DNA from: Capronia americana
Taxonomy: Eukaryota; Ascomycota; Eurotiomycetes; Chaetothyriales; Herpotrichiellaceae
Assembly (NCBI GenBank): GCA_016110215.1
Contig: JADWQD010000026.1
Span: 124,001-188,000 of the forward strand
Length of the DNA stretch: 64,000 nt
Direction of reading: 5' to 3'
Of the stretch, positions 42,109 through 52,903 are shown one piece after another. The translations under genes and the position numbers were made by a program. The notes under the pieces were generated by a model. It was not told the origin of the DNA. It searched no databases and saw only the letters and a program-made list of their open reading frames with translations. Within the stretch, counting starts at the first letter, position 1, and the number at the start of each line of letters is the position of its first letter.

Positions 42109-43087
42109 GCGATACAGAGAATGTCCGTCCACAACCGAATGGTTACGAACAGTTGGATCTCGTCGAGTCTGGAGTCGTACGTGTCGAGTTTGGGGTTTCG
42201 CGGGGTCTGGAACCTGCACTGGAAGTTGGCCGCTCCGGATGATATTTCCGCACCGTAACTCGTACAGGAAAATCGAATGGGGGCGTGTTTGATTGGCAAA
42301 CCCAGGCCGGGCGAGCGTCGATCTGATTGTGGTCACGGCGAAATGTACGCAGTGGATCCCAGGCGATCGGTATTCAGAGCACCAGTGACCAACAGAATAC
42401 AAAGATCAACAGACTGCCAGTGACGCTCGATGGAAGGATCGAACTTGCAGCCTCGCCATCGTATACTGCGCTGGAGACGGCAGGAGAAAGTGACCAGGAT
42501 CAAGACCTTCGAGTCGGGAGGGTCCTGCAGTTCGGGAGTCGAAAATCAGTCGTCAGACGGGCGGACCTCAGCCTCACTGCCGTCGTTGCTCTCACGGCAT
42601 GAAATGCGACTTTGGTCAGACAAGGCCACCGCCCGGAGATGCTTAATATCTCTCATTGGGCTGCGCGAGAAAAGGTTCGGTCGGGCTTTGAAAATATCGA
42701 CCACTAAAGCCCATCGAAATCGCCTCGTGCTCGCGTCGATCAATGCTCGGATAATTGGGACATAATGGGCTCTCCCGGCACGACACTGTGGGACCCATCT
42801 ATATTACACACCACACCTGCTTGCGTCGTCCTCTTCATCTCCATCTTTCCTTGAAGGTCATCTCGGTCCCTGCTTTCTTGCATAACGGCTCGACGCGCTG
42901 TCGTCGCGACTTCCACAAGCACTCATCGTGGCTGACGGCGCAGTGTCGGCCACCGTACCAAGCATCGGAAAACTCGCCCCCGGCGGACTTTTCACGCAAT
43001 TCTGGCACCTTGCCCATGCGAGGCAGCTTCCTTCCATGAACCGTTCGCGGCGCCAGACACCTCTTCCGATGTTGGAGTTCTTTGAAT
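42109..43087. promoter_or_regulatory. Divergent upstream region, GID5 and cyclin genes
   Basis: About 980 bp between two divergent starts. A partial decamer (AACTCGTAC) lies near 42247. No gene, tRNA or clear operator was recognised. Confidence 0.4.
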
Positions 43088-44194
43088 ATGCTAGCAACAT
43101 CCCTATCCCCTAATATCTCACCTGCGACTGCCCGAGAGTCGGGCGTTGCTCTATACTCGACCTCTCCGCGGGTCCATTATGAGCAATCGACCTCCTTGTC
43201 CGCCAGTTCTCGCTCTGCAACCGTCGAACAGACGAGTCCCATCGCACGAAAACGCCCTCTCTCACACGAACTCGATTTCCAGAAGCCTCGCAGGTTACCC
43301 AGCACGAAATCCCTAGACCGCTACGGATATTCTCCCCGCGTCCAGCCCCGCCCGAAAATGGTGGACGCTTCCACACAATACTCTCCCCCCAACCAACAGA
43401 AAGCAGAACAGACTCCCACAAGTACCATTGCGGGACTAAAACTGTCCGAAAAGGAGGACCGTTCACCCAAGGCCGCCCCTCTCCCTTCCGCCGCAAAGCG
43501 CACAGTCTCGAGTCAGCCAAAGCCGGAAACTACTACGGTACAGCCGCAGGTAAAGAGGCATGCTGGGGAACCAGCCACGGCAGCACGAACCCCCGTGAAC
43601 GGGGTCCAGCCCGAGGAAGAGCAGAGCGTGCAGCAGTCTCCGGTGAAGAAGGCTCGTCCGGATGCTCCGCCAGTGCGGGTTATGCCCCTACAATACGAAA
43701 ATTGTAATACACGGGACCTGGTGGTTCTGATAGCTTCAATGCTGATGGAGCTGATCCGATATAACGATGCTATTCCACTGAGGGATGGCCAGCTTACCCG
43801 CTTTCACTCACGAGCACCCCCGGGAATTTCGGTCCTCGACTACCTCCAGCGACTGACAACACATGCCACATTGTCTCCTCCAATATTACTCAGCGTAGTC
43901 TATTACATTGATCGCCTATGCGCTCTCTATCCGGCTTTCACTATCAGCAGCCTCACTGTACACCGGTTTCTCATCACCAGCTCCACAGTGGCGAGCAAAG
44001 GCTTGAGCGACTCATTCTGGACGAACAAGACCTATGCCCGAGTGGGTGGTGTGAGCATGAAGGAACTCGCACTCCTAGAACTCGAGTTTCTCACCAGGAT
44101 GGAATGGAGAATTGTACCGAAACCAGAGGTATTAGTGGACTATTATAAGTCCCTAATCGCCAGGAATTCGCAGTATCAGCTCGAAGGTACCTGA
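43088..44194 (+). CDS. PHO80/PREG-type cyclin
   Basis: 368 residues from the ATG at 43088. The first 200 residues are disordered, rich in S, P and basic residues (several SP sites, SPVKKARP). The cyclin fold occupies residues about 205-360: MPLQYENCNTRDLVVLIASMLMELIRYND, FHSRAPPGISVLDYLQRLTTH, LLSVVYYIDRLC, TVHRFLITSSTVASKGLSDSFW, VGGVSMKELALLELEFLTRMEW. This is the Pho80/Pcl family signature; the long N-terminus followed by the cyclin box is as in Neurospora PREG. Such cyclins pair with Pho85/PGOV-type kinases to control phosphate response and other nutrient signals. The partner and exact subfamily (Pho80 versus Pcl6/7) cannot be settled here. Confidence 0.85.
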   Translation: MLATSLSPNISPATARESGVALYSTSPRVHYEQSTSLSASSRSATVEQTSPIARKRPLSHELDFQKPRRLPSTKSLDRYGYSPRVQPRPKMVDASTQYSPPNQQKAEQTPTSTIAGLKLSEKEDRSPKAAPLPSAAKRTVSSQPKPETTTVQPQVKRHAGEPATAARTPVNGVQPEEEQSVQQSPVKKARPDAPPVRVMPLQYENCNTRDLVVLIASMLMELIRYNDAIPLRDGQLTRFHSRAPPGISVLDYLQRLTTHATLSPPILLSVVYYIDRLCALYPAFTISSLTVHRFLITSSTVASKGLSDSFWTNKTYARVGGVSMKELALLELEFLTRMEWRIVPKPEVLVDYYKSLIARNSQYQLEGT

Positions 44195-44770
44195 TATGGG
44201 CCTGCGACGAAGGGGGTTGTGATTTATGCGGCTTTCTAGCTTTCGGAGAGCCTGCCTTGTTGACCGAGCCATATATGGCAGCTTCTTAAGAGCAGCCTCG
44301 GGTCAAGGAACAGAGGGGCATGTATACGGTGCCTGTAATGCCAAATTCATGAACGATAAAGTCTACAAGAACCAGAATTGACGGCCGACATATGATGCTA
44401 TGTGCGCAAGCTAGATTGCCATAAACGAGGGGGGGTGACTGCTCGGCCGTTTCCGTTTGGAGCAGTGCTTTACAGTATGCAAGGATTGAATCGAATTAGC
44501 ATGGTGTTTAATGACCTAATGGTCCGGCCAAGGGACTTTAAAATCCCAATCTCCATGTAGCCCTTTGATAAGGCGATCGCAAACTCGTATGTAGTTACGC
44601 TGAACGCTAGAAAAGGCACCCCGAAGCGATTCCGTCGCGTCCCATCATGAGAGGGCAAATTCCACAGATGACAGTGACATTCGTTTAAGCTCCAGGACAA
44701 TGTAATCATTCTGTCAGAAGCAGCGCTGAAGGGGGGACTTTGGGCTTTTTGATGACAGCTCGCTCTAATT
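44195..44770. other. Intergenic between convergent genes
   Basis: 3' flanks of the cyclin and chromodomain genes; nothing recognisable. Confidence 0.5.
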
Positions 44771-47700
44771 CTATTTCCTCTCCTGCTGCTTGAACGAAGC
44801 AGGCTCTCTGAACCAAATATGACAGGAATGCTGCTCAGTCTTGTTGGTGTGATTTTTGTCCACGACGGTAAACAGTCGATACTTCGTGACATTCGTCGCC
44901 GACCAACCGATGAAATATTCGAGAAGAGCCCTGTCTCGCGCGTCTATGGCACCGGGACTCATGTCGGCCTTGTCCCAAGCGACGTGATCCGGCAATCCTT
45001 TGGGTGACACGACCAGCTCGTCGTCCTCGGTCATGGGAAGGTCTTGGATGAATTTCTCTGGGTCTTCACTGTGGCGCCTCTTGTTCGCCAATTCTTCGGC
45101 TGATCGATCTCGGAGTTTGTACCAGATTTCGAGCATACTGATATACCTAGGCCAATATTAGCAACCAATTTCGGCGGAGAGGACACGCAGCGAGAAATAC
45201 CTCTCCTGGACCTCATGCTCGACTTCATCAATCTGACGCAAGACCCAAGACAGAAAATCCGGCAACAGTACCAGTTTCCAAAACTGGGCCTTTCCGACCG
45301 AAGCGGCATCGAACCATTTCATAGCCAACAGCGTTCCGTCCGAATGGTTCTTCATGGAGTCCTCGGTAATGCACAGAACGGTGCCGCGAGGGAAGAGTCT
45401 AGTGAGGGCATATCTCCGGCCAGGCGAGTTCCGACCTGATTCGCGGAATGACAAGTTGAAACAAGACAGAGATGCCGGTCGAAGGTATTTGTATAAATAG
45501 GGCATGTCGCAGTAACAGGGGTATCGCTCGTTGAAGATAACAACACCCGGTTGGTCGCCAATTTCGCCTTGGAAGTCATTCCAGTCGCTCGTCACCTTGT
45601 CCGTATAGATCTGACGCGGACTCATAAGCTGGGATAGCCAGTCCACCAGAGCCTTGGCCTCTGCTGGGTGAGACTCCGCAAATGTGATGAACACACGGGG
45701 CCGCTTTTGTGTTCTATCTAGCCCGAACATCATTGCATCAAAATTGGCAGGAAACTCTATCCGAGACTCGCTAGCTGGAGTCGAAGGGGACCAATCCATG
45801 GGATCATTGAACGTCATCGAATCCCGCCTACGGGGAGACTTTGGAGTTCGGGCGGGGGTCGCACGGTCCTTCCCGTTCGCTGGTATTGCCGCTACTGGTG
45901 TGGGTAGTTCGGTAGGACTCTGTACGTGAAGACTCGTTTGCTCTGAAGATGGCGAAAGCAGGTGGGGTCGCCGGAGACCGGCTTGAGGTCGAACTGCCTC
46001 CTCATTTTGGTTGTGCGATACAGGCTGCGAGATTCTCCTTGCTGGATAGTCAAGGTAAACCCCTGGCAACTTGTTCATGACGGCTAGATGCAAGCGAGAT
46101 GTACAATTGGGAAAAGGCGGCTGTTCCAAATGCTGCCATCCGGGTACTTGAGGTGAGTAGAGCACTAGCATAAGGGACTCTCCAGGGCCAGGGTATTCCC
46201 ATAGAGCACCGAGGTTGTTTCCCTCGAGGAATTGAGTGAGACTCTCAGTGGCTGATCGTGTATCTTCGTATGGCTCGAATGCCCCGACGGCATGTACACG
46301 CCTATCGAGCTACAGTTCGTCAGTCCACACTGCGGGGTGCGTGCTCAGCCGTGACTCACATTCTGAGAAAATGCCGAAAACGCGTCAACATCCATTACAA
46401 ACCTCTGCTGAAAGTGAAGCGAAAGTGACTTCGAGTGGGGTTCCTTGAGGTGAATGATCTTCCCGCTAGCCCACCAAGGCAGACAGACACATCTCACATC
46501 TCCTACCACATGATCCCCAAATTTCAGGTTGATGATGATCTCTCCTTTCCTATAGGTGCGACCATTGGAGGCAGTAAGAACCTCGTCTCCCGCGAACTGG
46601 GAGTTGGCAGAAGGCCGCCGCCAAATGTGCTTGTCTAGGGTCGGCCGATGTACAGCACTGTCTGTCCGCGCAGGCACATCGGACTTGCTTGGCGGGTGAG
46701 GCTCGCTGTCCTTAAGCGGTCTTCTGTCGATATGGGGTTTCTCTGGCCCCGCAGACAATATTGAATCAGATGACTCTGTTCTAATGGGCCTCGGCGGTAT
46801 GTGTAGGGGCGGGTTCTGTGGTGCTGTCGAGATGTTGGAACTACGAGACACTGTTCTTGCAAGTAACGGTCTCTCATCTCTATTTTCTTTCTCTGTTGGC
46901 ACTGATGTTGTCGTACTGCGCAGGCTAGGGGTGTCATCCGCTGCTTGTACTTGCGGATTTTCGGTGAGCGGTGCCTCTATTTTCTGATTAGTATTCCTGG
47001 TAGTCGACGGGTCGTTTTCTGCTATTGTATTGACAGCTTTGGTGGTCATGACTCTTTGTGACCCTTCGGGAATGGGTTCATCTTTGGGACTGCTGGCAGT
47101 GTCGACTGTGTGATATGGATCTTCTGTTGATGGTCGGGTTCTCGGGGGATCTTCTGGAACAAACAGTGGAGAGTCTCTGCCGGTATCCCTTCGCGATGTA
47201 TCTTGACGCGGATTGGCCCACCCATCGGGCGACCTCAGGTCGAGTTTTGACATGTCGGGTGGAGGTTCTAGACGAGCCTTTTTCCTGTAGTTGTTTTGAT
47301 GTCTGAGGTTCTTGAACTGCTGTCCCATCTTGACGTTTGTGCGGCTTGCCGTAGGTCCATTTTCGCCAATGCTCAGCTTTCGCGGCCCCGTTATGACACC
47401 AACTTGGTTGGACTCCCCCGGCACAGTTGTGGAATTTGTATTAGCGTCAGCGCTGCTCTGCTTCAACGGTTGAGCCGCATTGACTGTTTTCTGCGTGGGT
47501 CTCGGCAAGGATGGGGCGGTGGAAGAGACGGATTCGATTCTCTTAGAAGTGGGCCCCTTGATGTTGCTTGTTGTCTTCTTCGGAGTAGTTGAAACGGTGT
47601 TTGCGCGACTTGGGGATTTCAATTGAGCAATGCCCTTTTTTGTTGGCATGGGCTCGTCTGAGCGTGGACGCTTTGTTTTTGGAGAAGAATGCTGTGATCG

Positions 47701-48075
47701 TTTGGTTACTGCCTGCATCAGATTTGAGGAGGACGGCAGGAGTTGCTTCGTCCTAGACCGTGCTGCCGACCTTCGCTCTCTCGCTAGCCTCTTTTGCGCC
47801 TGGGCTTCCTGAAACGCGTCCATACGCGCTTGGACTCGAGCAACTTCATCTGGATCCAAAATATCATTGTCCGCGAGCTGTTGTTCCCAATCAGCGAGGG
47901 TTGCCGGAGTCAAAAAGCTCTCCGCTGGTTCCCATGTGCACTGGTGGTCGTCAAAATGGAGCCACTTGACGAGATAAACTGTCTTCCCATTAAACTCGGC
48001 CTGTGTGAGGATACGTTCGACCTCGTATTCAGGCTCCTCTTCGGACTGAGACGCAAAGCTATCGCCGTCAGACAT
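44771..48075 (-). CDS. Chromodomain protein (Chp1-like possibility)
   Basis: Three exons, 48075-46360, 46309-45201, 45146-44771; 1066 residues. A chromodomain lies at about residues 15-70: EYEVERILTQAEFNGKTVYLVKWLHFDDHQCTWEP. The methyl-lysine cage positions are filled by Y (EYEVE), W (VKW) and F (HF), so histone H3 methyl-lysine binding is plausible. A long disordered basic/Ser region follows, then a folded part near residues 530-575 (YRKGEIIINLKFGDHVVGDV, VCLPWWASGKIIHL), and a C-terminal globular part in exons 2-3 (RVFITFAESHPAEAKALVDW, YPCYCDMPYLYKYLRPASLS, GTVLCITEDSMKNHSDGTLL). The overall plan (N-terminal chromodomain, long linker, large C-terminal domain) recalls S. pombe Chp1 of the RITS complex, but I cannot show homology of the C-terminal part. 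A 75-codon ORF lies just upstream on the same strand (48407-48180). Confidence 0.75.
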
Positions 48076-48648
48076 GTTGGAAACAAACAAGCCAGGTGAA
48101 ATCAGGGAAAGGCGAATCCAGGTAAAGCGGTGGGAAGTCAGTATTGATACGACCGCGTTCCTAACAGCAACGCGACCACTCAACTCAGAAGCAGGTGCAA
48201 CGCAGACACCATACGCACGGAAAGCCCATTCTGTAATTTATGGGTTTCGGCGTCCTTGTCAGCATCCAGAGTCTCCCACGACCAGCGCAAGAATCGACTC
48301 TTCACCGTCGATGCAGTTGAGACGGTGTGGACGACGCATTGGCCGGACGATGAAGTACCGGAAATACGAATTTCCGAGTCTGGTGGGGCCTTGGCTTGGC
48401 GCGACATGTGACTGCCAAGCCCTTTCAGGCTGCGGTTCGGAAGCACCTTCGGGTTGGATGGGTTCAACAACTCGCATTGTTCGCGAACGATCACTACCTC
48501 CTTCGTGCATTGTCACACTTCGCTGTCACAGGGAATTTCGGAGAGAACTGGGTTTGGCCTCCTTGTCATCAATTCCGGTTCTGGGGAGACTAAGTCTCGC
48601 CTTGTCCACTTCGCCTCGATCACGGCTCACCCTTGAATTCTTCCAACC
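48076..48648. promoter_or_regulatory. Divergent upstream region, chromodomain and YPT31 genes
   Basis: 573 bp between the two start codons. It contains the small minus-strand ORF described separately; no other signal was recognised. Confidence 0.35.
48180..48407 (-). CDS. Possible small gene or upstream ORF, 75 codons
   Basis: From ATG at 48407 the frame reads MSRQAKAPPDSEIRISGTSS and continues through FLRWSWETLDADKDAETHK to a stop at 48180. Codon choice looks like that of real genes nearby. It sits 105 nt upstream of the chromodomain start on the same strand, so it could be a separate short gene, one exon of a longer one, or an upstream ORF in the chromodomain transcript. A donor-like GTGCGT follows near its end. 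No family was recognised. Confidence 0.25.
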   Translation of the reverse strand: MSRQAKAPPDSEIRISGTSSSGQCVVHTVSTASTVKSRFLRWSWETLDADKDAETHKLQNGLSVRMVSALHLLLS

Positions 48649-49388
48649 ATGGCGAACGACGAATATGACTTCCTATTCAAGGTGGTCCTGATCGGAGACT
48701 CGGGTGTCGGCAAATCCAACCTTTTGAGTCGTTTCACACGCAACGAATTCAATCTTGACTCAAAATCCACCATTGGCGTCGAATTCGCGACCCGGTCGAT
48801 CCAAGTTGACACCAAAACCATCAAGGCACAGATATGGGATACGGCGGGACAAGAGAGATACCGTGCCATCACCTCAGCATACTACCGAGGAGCAGTCGGT
48901 GCCCTGCTCGTCTATGACATCAGCAAGCATCAGACATACGACAATGTCACGAGGTGGCTGAAGGAGCTTCGGGACCATGCGGACGCCAACATCGTCATCA
49001 TGCTGGTTGGGAACAAGAGCGATTTGAGACACCTGCGAGCCGTTCCCACAGAAGAGGCCAAACAATTTGCCAGTACGTGATCTTCCCGTCTGCCGCCTGC
49101 AGATGGACACTCCGGGCTGACACAGACGCAGGCGAGAACAACCTTTCGTTCATAGAGACATCAGCCTTGGATGCCAGCAACGTTGAGTTGGCGTTCCAGA
49201 ACATCTTGACTGGTAGGCTATAGCGTCAATTGCTTGATGATCAATACTGATCGGCGACAGAAATCTACCGGATCGTCTCGAGCAAGGCGCTCGACAGCGG
49301 AGATGCTGCGCAGGCACCGACCGGCGGTGTGAAGATCGACATGACGCCCTCTGGCACGAATGACTCGAAGGGAAGCAAATGCTGTTGA
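48649..49388 (+). CDS. YPT31: Rab11-type GTPase Ypt31/Ypt3
   Basis: Three exons, 48649-49072, 49132-49212, 49261-49388; 210 residues. MANDEYDFLFKVVLIGDSGVGKS contains the P-loop (residues 16-23); the effector loop has STIGVEFATRSI; switch II is WDTAGQERYRAITSAYYRGA (from residue 63), with NKSD and ETSALDASN for guanine binding. The C-terminus ends SKGSKCC, a double-cysteine geranylgeranylation site. The YDFLFK start, FATRSI and RYRAITSAYYRGAVGALLVYD place it in the Rab11/Ypt31 group, which acts in exit from the trans-Golgi and recycling endosome transport to the growing tip. No sign of anything unusual. Confidence 0.95.
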
Positions 49389-50962
49389 GCTGCGACCACA
49401 CCGGACTTACAGTCTAGGGATACGAGGAGCACGGCGTTTTACCTGACTATGCGCATGAGCTGGGGAGTGATGTATCGAATGTGATCATGAATGAACTTCC
49501 ATGGTGGATGGCTGTGGCTTGGGTCTAATCGGAGTATTACAGGTCTCCCCGATTTGCAATGTAAGACTCTTTACAAGGCTACTTATCTACCTTCCTCGCT
49601 GCCAGCAGAGTGTGGAGTGTTGACCAAGTGATCGCTTCGACAGCTTTTGCCTCGGGCATTGAATCTTGCCAGATACGTGAAATCCGTCCTTTCATCTCCC
49701 TGGAGTCCTGCACGGTGCCTTATCAATGTTCGAGAAACTCTGCAAGTACGCCGGCCATTCATTAAATTTGGGCCTGGTATGTGGGCGTATGAGCCATCGG
49801 TGCAGCTTGCGACCCAGCGAAACCCAGCGAACGTGGATCTATTTCCCAGATGTCTCCCAAGGTCTAACGAGCTTCGCATTTCTTCAAGTCAGGCCGATTG
49901 GAGCATTATTCACCAGGGCAATGATCCGGTCCGAGTGTATAGCGCTGGTACTGTACAATATTTCTCCTACCTCTGTTATCGTCCAGTCTCAAGCCTAGAC
50001 TGCCACGAGCACGACCACCAATCGAGTGTTTTTCAAAGCGGGCGCATCTTCGCGAATTCATTCGATATATGTACTGTTCGAAGCGCTGCTGCCCGCAGAT
50101 CGTCTCGGTGCCCGGATGGTATATTAACCCTCAAGTCGGAGGCATCCTACAACTGAAAACCCCGGGCTGTCTCGTGCTGTTGACATCACGAGCCGATGCT
50201 GAGGGCGACATCGTGAACGGCTCGGAGGTCACTTCGGCACACACGGGCAACCGTTGAATTCATTACTTCGCTGTCATGGCACGGACACGGTGGAATCAAC
50301 GGTAATCTGACAAAACCAAAGACGAAGACTTAGGAACGACGGGAGTCTACGGGCTTCATAATAAGGTGGCACAGAGAAGCTCCTTTCTGTTTCCCCCCCT
50401 CCAAAGGTTCCTGGCCGTCGCTTCAGACTGGCGTTTCTCATTTTGCCCAGCCTCTCCGGATCCGAGTCAAATACGCATTGCCCAATCATGCATGTATGTA
50501 TGTCCGAGGCTTCGTCTAGAGACCTCGTATTTCAACCCATTGGGACAACTAGAGTGCCAGCTCTGCAATAACGAAAGTCAAGTCCATGGCGTGCGAGGAG
50601 CATTCCGGCAAAGGCGGCAGCGACTGAGTCAGCCGTGATCTGGATCTTGCCCTTCACGCTTGAAGAAGGTCATATGGTTAGCTGGCTCGCCCGATGGATT
50701 GGCCGCGCACGTACGGAGTAAGTTTCACAGACTCGCTAGATTGCGGGGAAAAAACCTACGTGATCATCGCCCTGGATGAGGTTACCAGCGGAATGTGTTG
50801 CTCCGCAGAGCATATCCTCGGCTACAGAACCATCTTGGCAACTTGCCACAGAAGCTGGGGGGGAGATGAGGGCAGGGTTACTTCTTGCCTCTCGCTGCCA
50901 CATGAAAGGTGCGTGATATCTAACATTGACCGGGTCGAACCTCGATAGTAGCAGGGAAAAGT
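49389..50962. other. Intergenic, no gene seen
   Basis: About 1.6 kb between two plus-strand genes; several frames of up to about 170 codons but none with protein features or splice partners. Contains ordinary low-level short repeats only. Confidence 0.45.
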
Positions 50963-52648
50963 ATGGCAACGACCGATTCGCATACCAACGGCGCAAGCCA
51001 TACGGGGAGCGGAGATGCTGACTACGATGCGTTGGTGATCGGTGCTGGCTTTGGTGGTATTCGCATGCTGTACGAGCTTGGAAAACGAGGCTTCACGGCC
51101 AAAGCATTCGAGGCCGGGTCGGGGGTCGGAGGGACGTGGTACTGGAACAGGTATCCAGGGGCCCGGACCGACAGTGAGAGCTGGATCTACGTCCTGACGT
51201 TCCAGGAGGTGTTGGGACTGGACTGGGACTGGAAGGAACGCTTTCCTACCCAGCCAGAGGTGGAACAGTACCTCAATAAGGTCACCGACTATCTCGATCT
51301 TCGGAAGCACATTGAACTCAACACCAAGGTCACCACGGCACACTGGAACTCGTCCAAGAACGTCTGGGAAGTCACGACGTCCAAGGGCGAGACCTACACG
51401 GCCACCTTCTTGATCACCGCCACCGGCCCGCTTGCCACCCCGTTGAAGCCTCCGTTTCCCGGGCTCGACTCGTTCAAGGGTGAATGGTACCAGACGGGAC
51501 TGTGGCCCAAGCACAAGATCGAATTCGCAGGGAAGCGTGTTGCTGTCGTGGGCACCGGTGCAACGGCTGTCCAGGTCATCCCCGTCGTCGCTCACAATGC
51601 CAAATCCTTGACCGTCTTCCAGCGAACGCCCAACTTTGTGCTGCCCGCACGTAACTACCCCATCCCGCAGGACCAACAGACGGCCCTGAAACGAGACTGT
51701 GAGGCCGTGCTCCAACGAGCGCGGACTCAGTCCTTCGGAATGGACATGGTCGACGCTACGATCAAGTCCACGGACCTGGACACCGACGCTGACATCCAGA
51801 GAGTGCTCGAGTTCGGCTGGGAGATTGGCGGGTTCCGCTTCGTGTTCGAGACCTTCGCAGATATGCTCACGAACCCAAAGTGCAACGAGGCCGCGGCCGA
51901 GTTCGTGCGGAACAAGATCCGATCCATCGTCAGGGACAAGGAGACGGCCGAGCTGCTGTGTCCGCACTACGCCATCCTATCGAAGAGACCGCCGCTGGGC
52001 CACTTCTACTACGAGGCCTTCAACCGCCCCAACGTCGAGCTGGTGGACGTCAAGAACGATCCGATCCAAGCCATCACCCCGACGGGCCTCCGGACCGGCA
52101 CGAAGGATTACGAGTTCGACATGATCATCTTCGCCGTCGGCTTCGACGCCATCACCGGCACGCTCGCCGCCATCGACATCCGCGGCAGTGCGGACCAACA
52201 TCTGGGCGAACAACTGAACAAGGACATGGCCACCGCGTACGGCATCACCACTCCCGGCTTCCCCAACATGTTCATGATCTCCGGTCCGCAGGCCCCGTTC
52301 GCGAACATCCCCGTGGTCATCGACAACACTGTCGACTGGATCGGGAGGACCATCACCTTCATGCAAGAGCACGGCCACCGGCGGATCGAGACAAACGAGG
52401 ACGTGGCACGCCACTGGAGCGACCAGGTCGACGCCGTGTTCAATGCCACAGTACTGCCCGAAGGCGCCAAGCAGACCCATTCGTGGTATATCGGCGCGAA
52501 CAAGGAAGGCAAGACGGTCAGGCCACTGTTCTGGTTCGGTGGTGTCGCGCCGTACTTTGCATACTGTGACAAAGAGATCAGTGATGGATATCCTGGCTTC
52601 ACCTTTTCCTCCGATCAGTCAACTGGAGCCGTTCAGGCCAGACTTTAA
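50963..52648 (+). CDS. FAD/NADPH Baeyer-Villiger-type monooxygenase with altered fingerprint
   Basis: 561 residues, one exon. FAD motif GAGFGG at 27-32; GGTWYWNRYPGARTDSES (56-73), a block shared by cyclohexanone-monooxygenase-type enzymes; the fingerprint region FKGEWYQTGLWP (171-182); NADPH motif GTGATA at 197-202; FQRTPNFVLPARNYP; and AVGFDAITG near the C-terminal third. Type I BVMOs insert one oxygen next to a carbonyl, turning ketones into esters or lactones. The fingerprint normally has H where Q177 stands (FxGxxxHxxxW), so activity or specificity may differ. No membrane anchor or targeting signal. No clear partner gene adjoins; the closest SDRs are several kilobases away. Confidence 0.88.
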   Translation: MATTDSHTNGASHTGSGDADYDALVIGAGFGGIRMLYELGKRGFTAKAFEAGSGVGGTWYWNRYPGARTDSESWIYVLTFQEVLGLDWDWKERFPTQPEVEQYLNKVTDYLDLRKHIELNTKVTTAHWNSSKNVWEVTTSKGETYTATFLITATGPLATPLKPPFPGLDSFKGEWYQTGLWPKHKIEFAGKRVAVVGTGATAVQVIPVVAHNAKSLTVFQRTPNFVLPARNYPIPQDQQTALKRDCEAVLQRARTQSFGMDMVDATIKSTDLDTDADIQRVLEFGWEIGGFRFVFETFADMLTNPKCNEAAAEFVRNKIRSIVRDKETAELLCPHYAILSKRPPLGHFYYEAFNRPNVELVDVKNDPIQAITPTGLRTGTKDYEFDMIIFAVGFDAITGTLAAIDIRGSADQHLGEQLNKDMATAYGITTPGFPNMFMISGPQAPFANIPVVIDNTVDWIGRTITFMQEHGHRRIETNEDVARHWSDQVDAVFNATVLPEGAKQTHSWYIGANKEGKTVRPLFWFGGVAPYFAYCDKEISDGYPGFTFSSDQSTGAVQARL

Positions 52649-52903
52649 GAAGATCTCGCAGTCAGGGTTGAAAAGTGTTGTACATTAATGTCTCTAGCTA
52701 CTGCTCTCTTTTTCGATCTATCGCTATCGTTGTTGGTTGAAGTATTGGGATTATGACATCCAGAACACACGACCTACTCAGAGAGAACTTTTGGCACACA
52801 GCGAATTGCACTCAGATATAAGACTGAAACTGGAGAGAAAGTAAGAAAGGAAGTAAGAAGGTCTTAAACCCTAGGTATTTAACTATGCGTTAAACGATTC
52901 AAG
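52649..52903. other. Short gap between convergent genes
   Basis: 3' flanks of the BVMO and the F-box gene; nothing recognisable. Confidence 0.5.

Noticed and set aside
49647..50156. 169-codon plus-strand frame
   Set aside because: No domain, no codon-usage signal, and no neighbouring exons that join it.
50890..50945. B-box-like sequence (ggttcgaccc on minus strand) as a tRNA gene
   Set aside because: The flanking bases do not form a T-arm or acceptor stem and there is no A box at the right distance.
51880..52569. Long second-frame ORF inside the BVMO gene
   Set aside because: An Arg/His-rich shadow of GC-rich coding sequence; the BVMO frame has all motifs.
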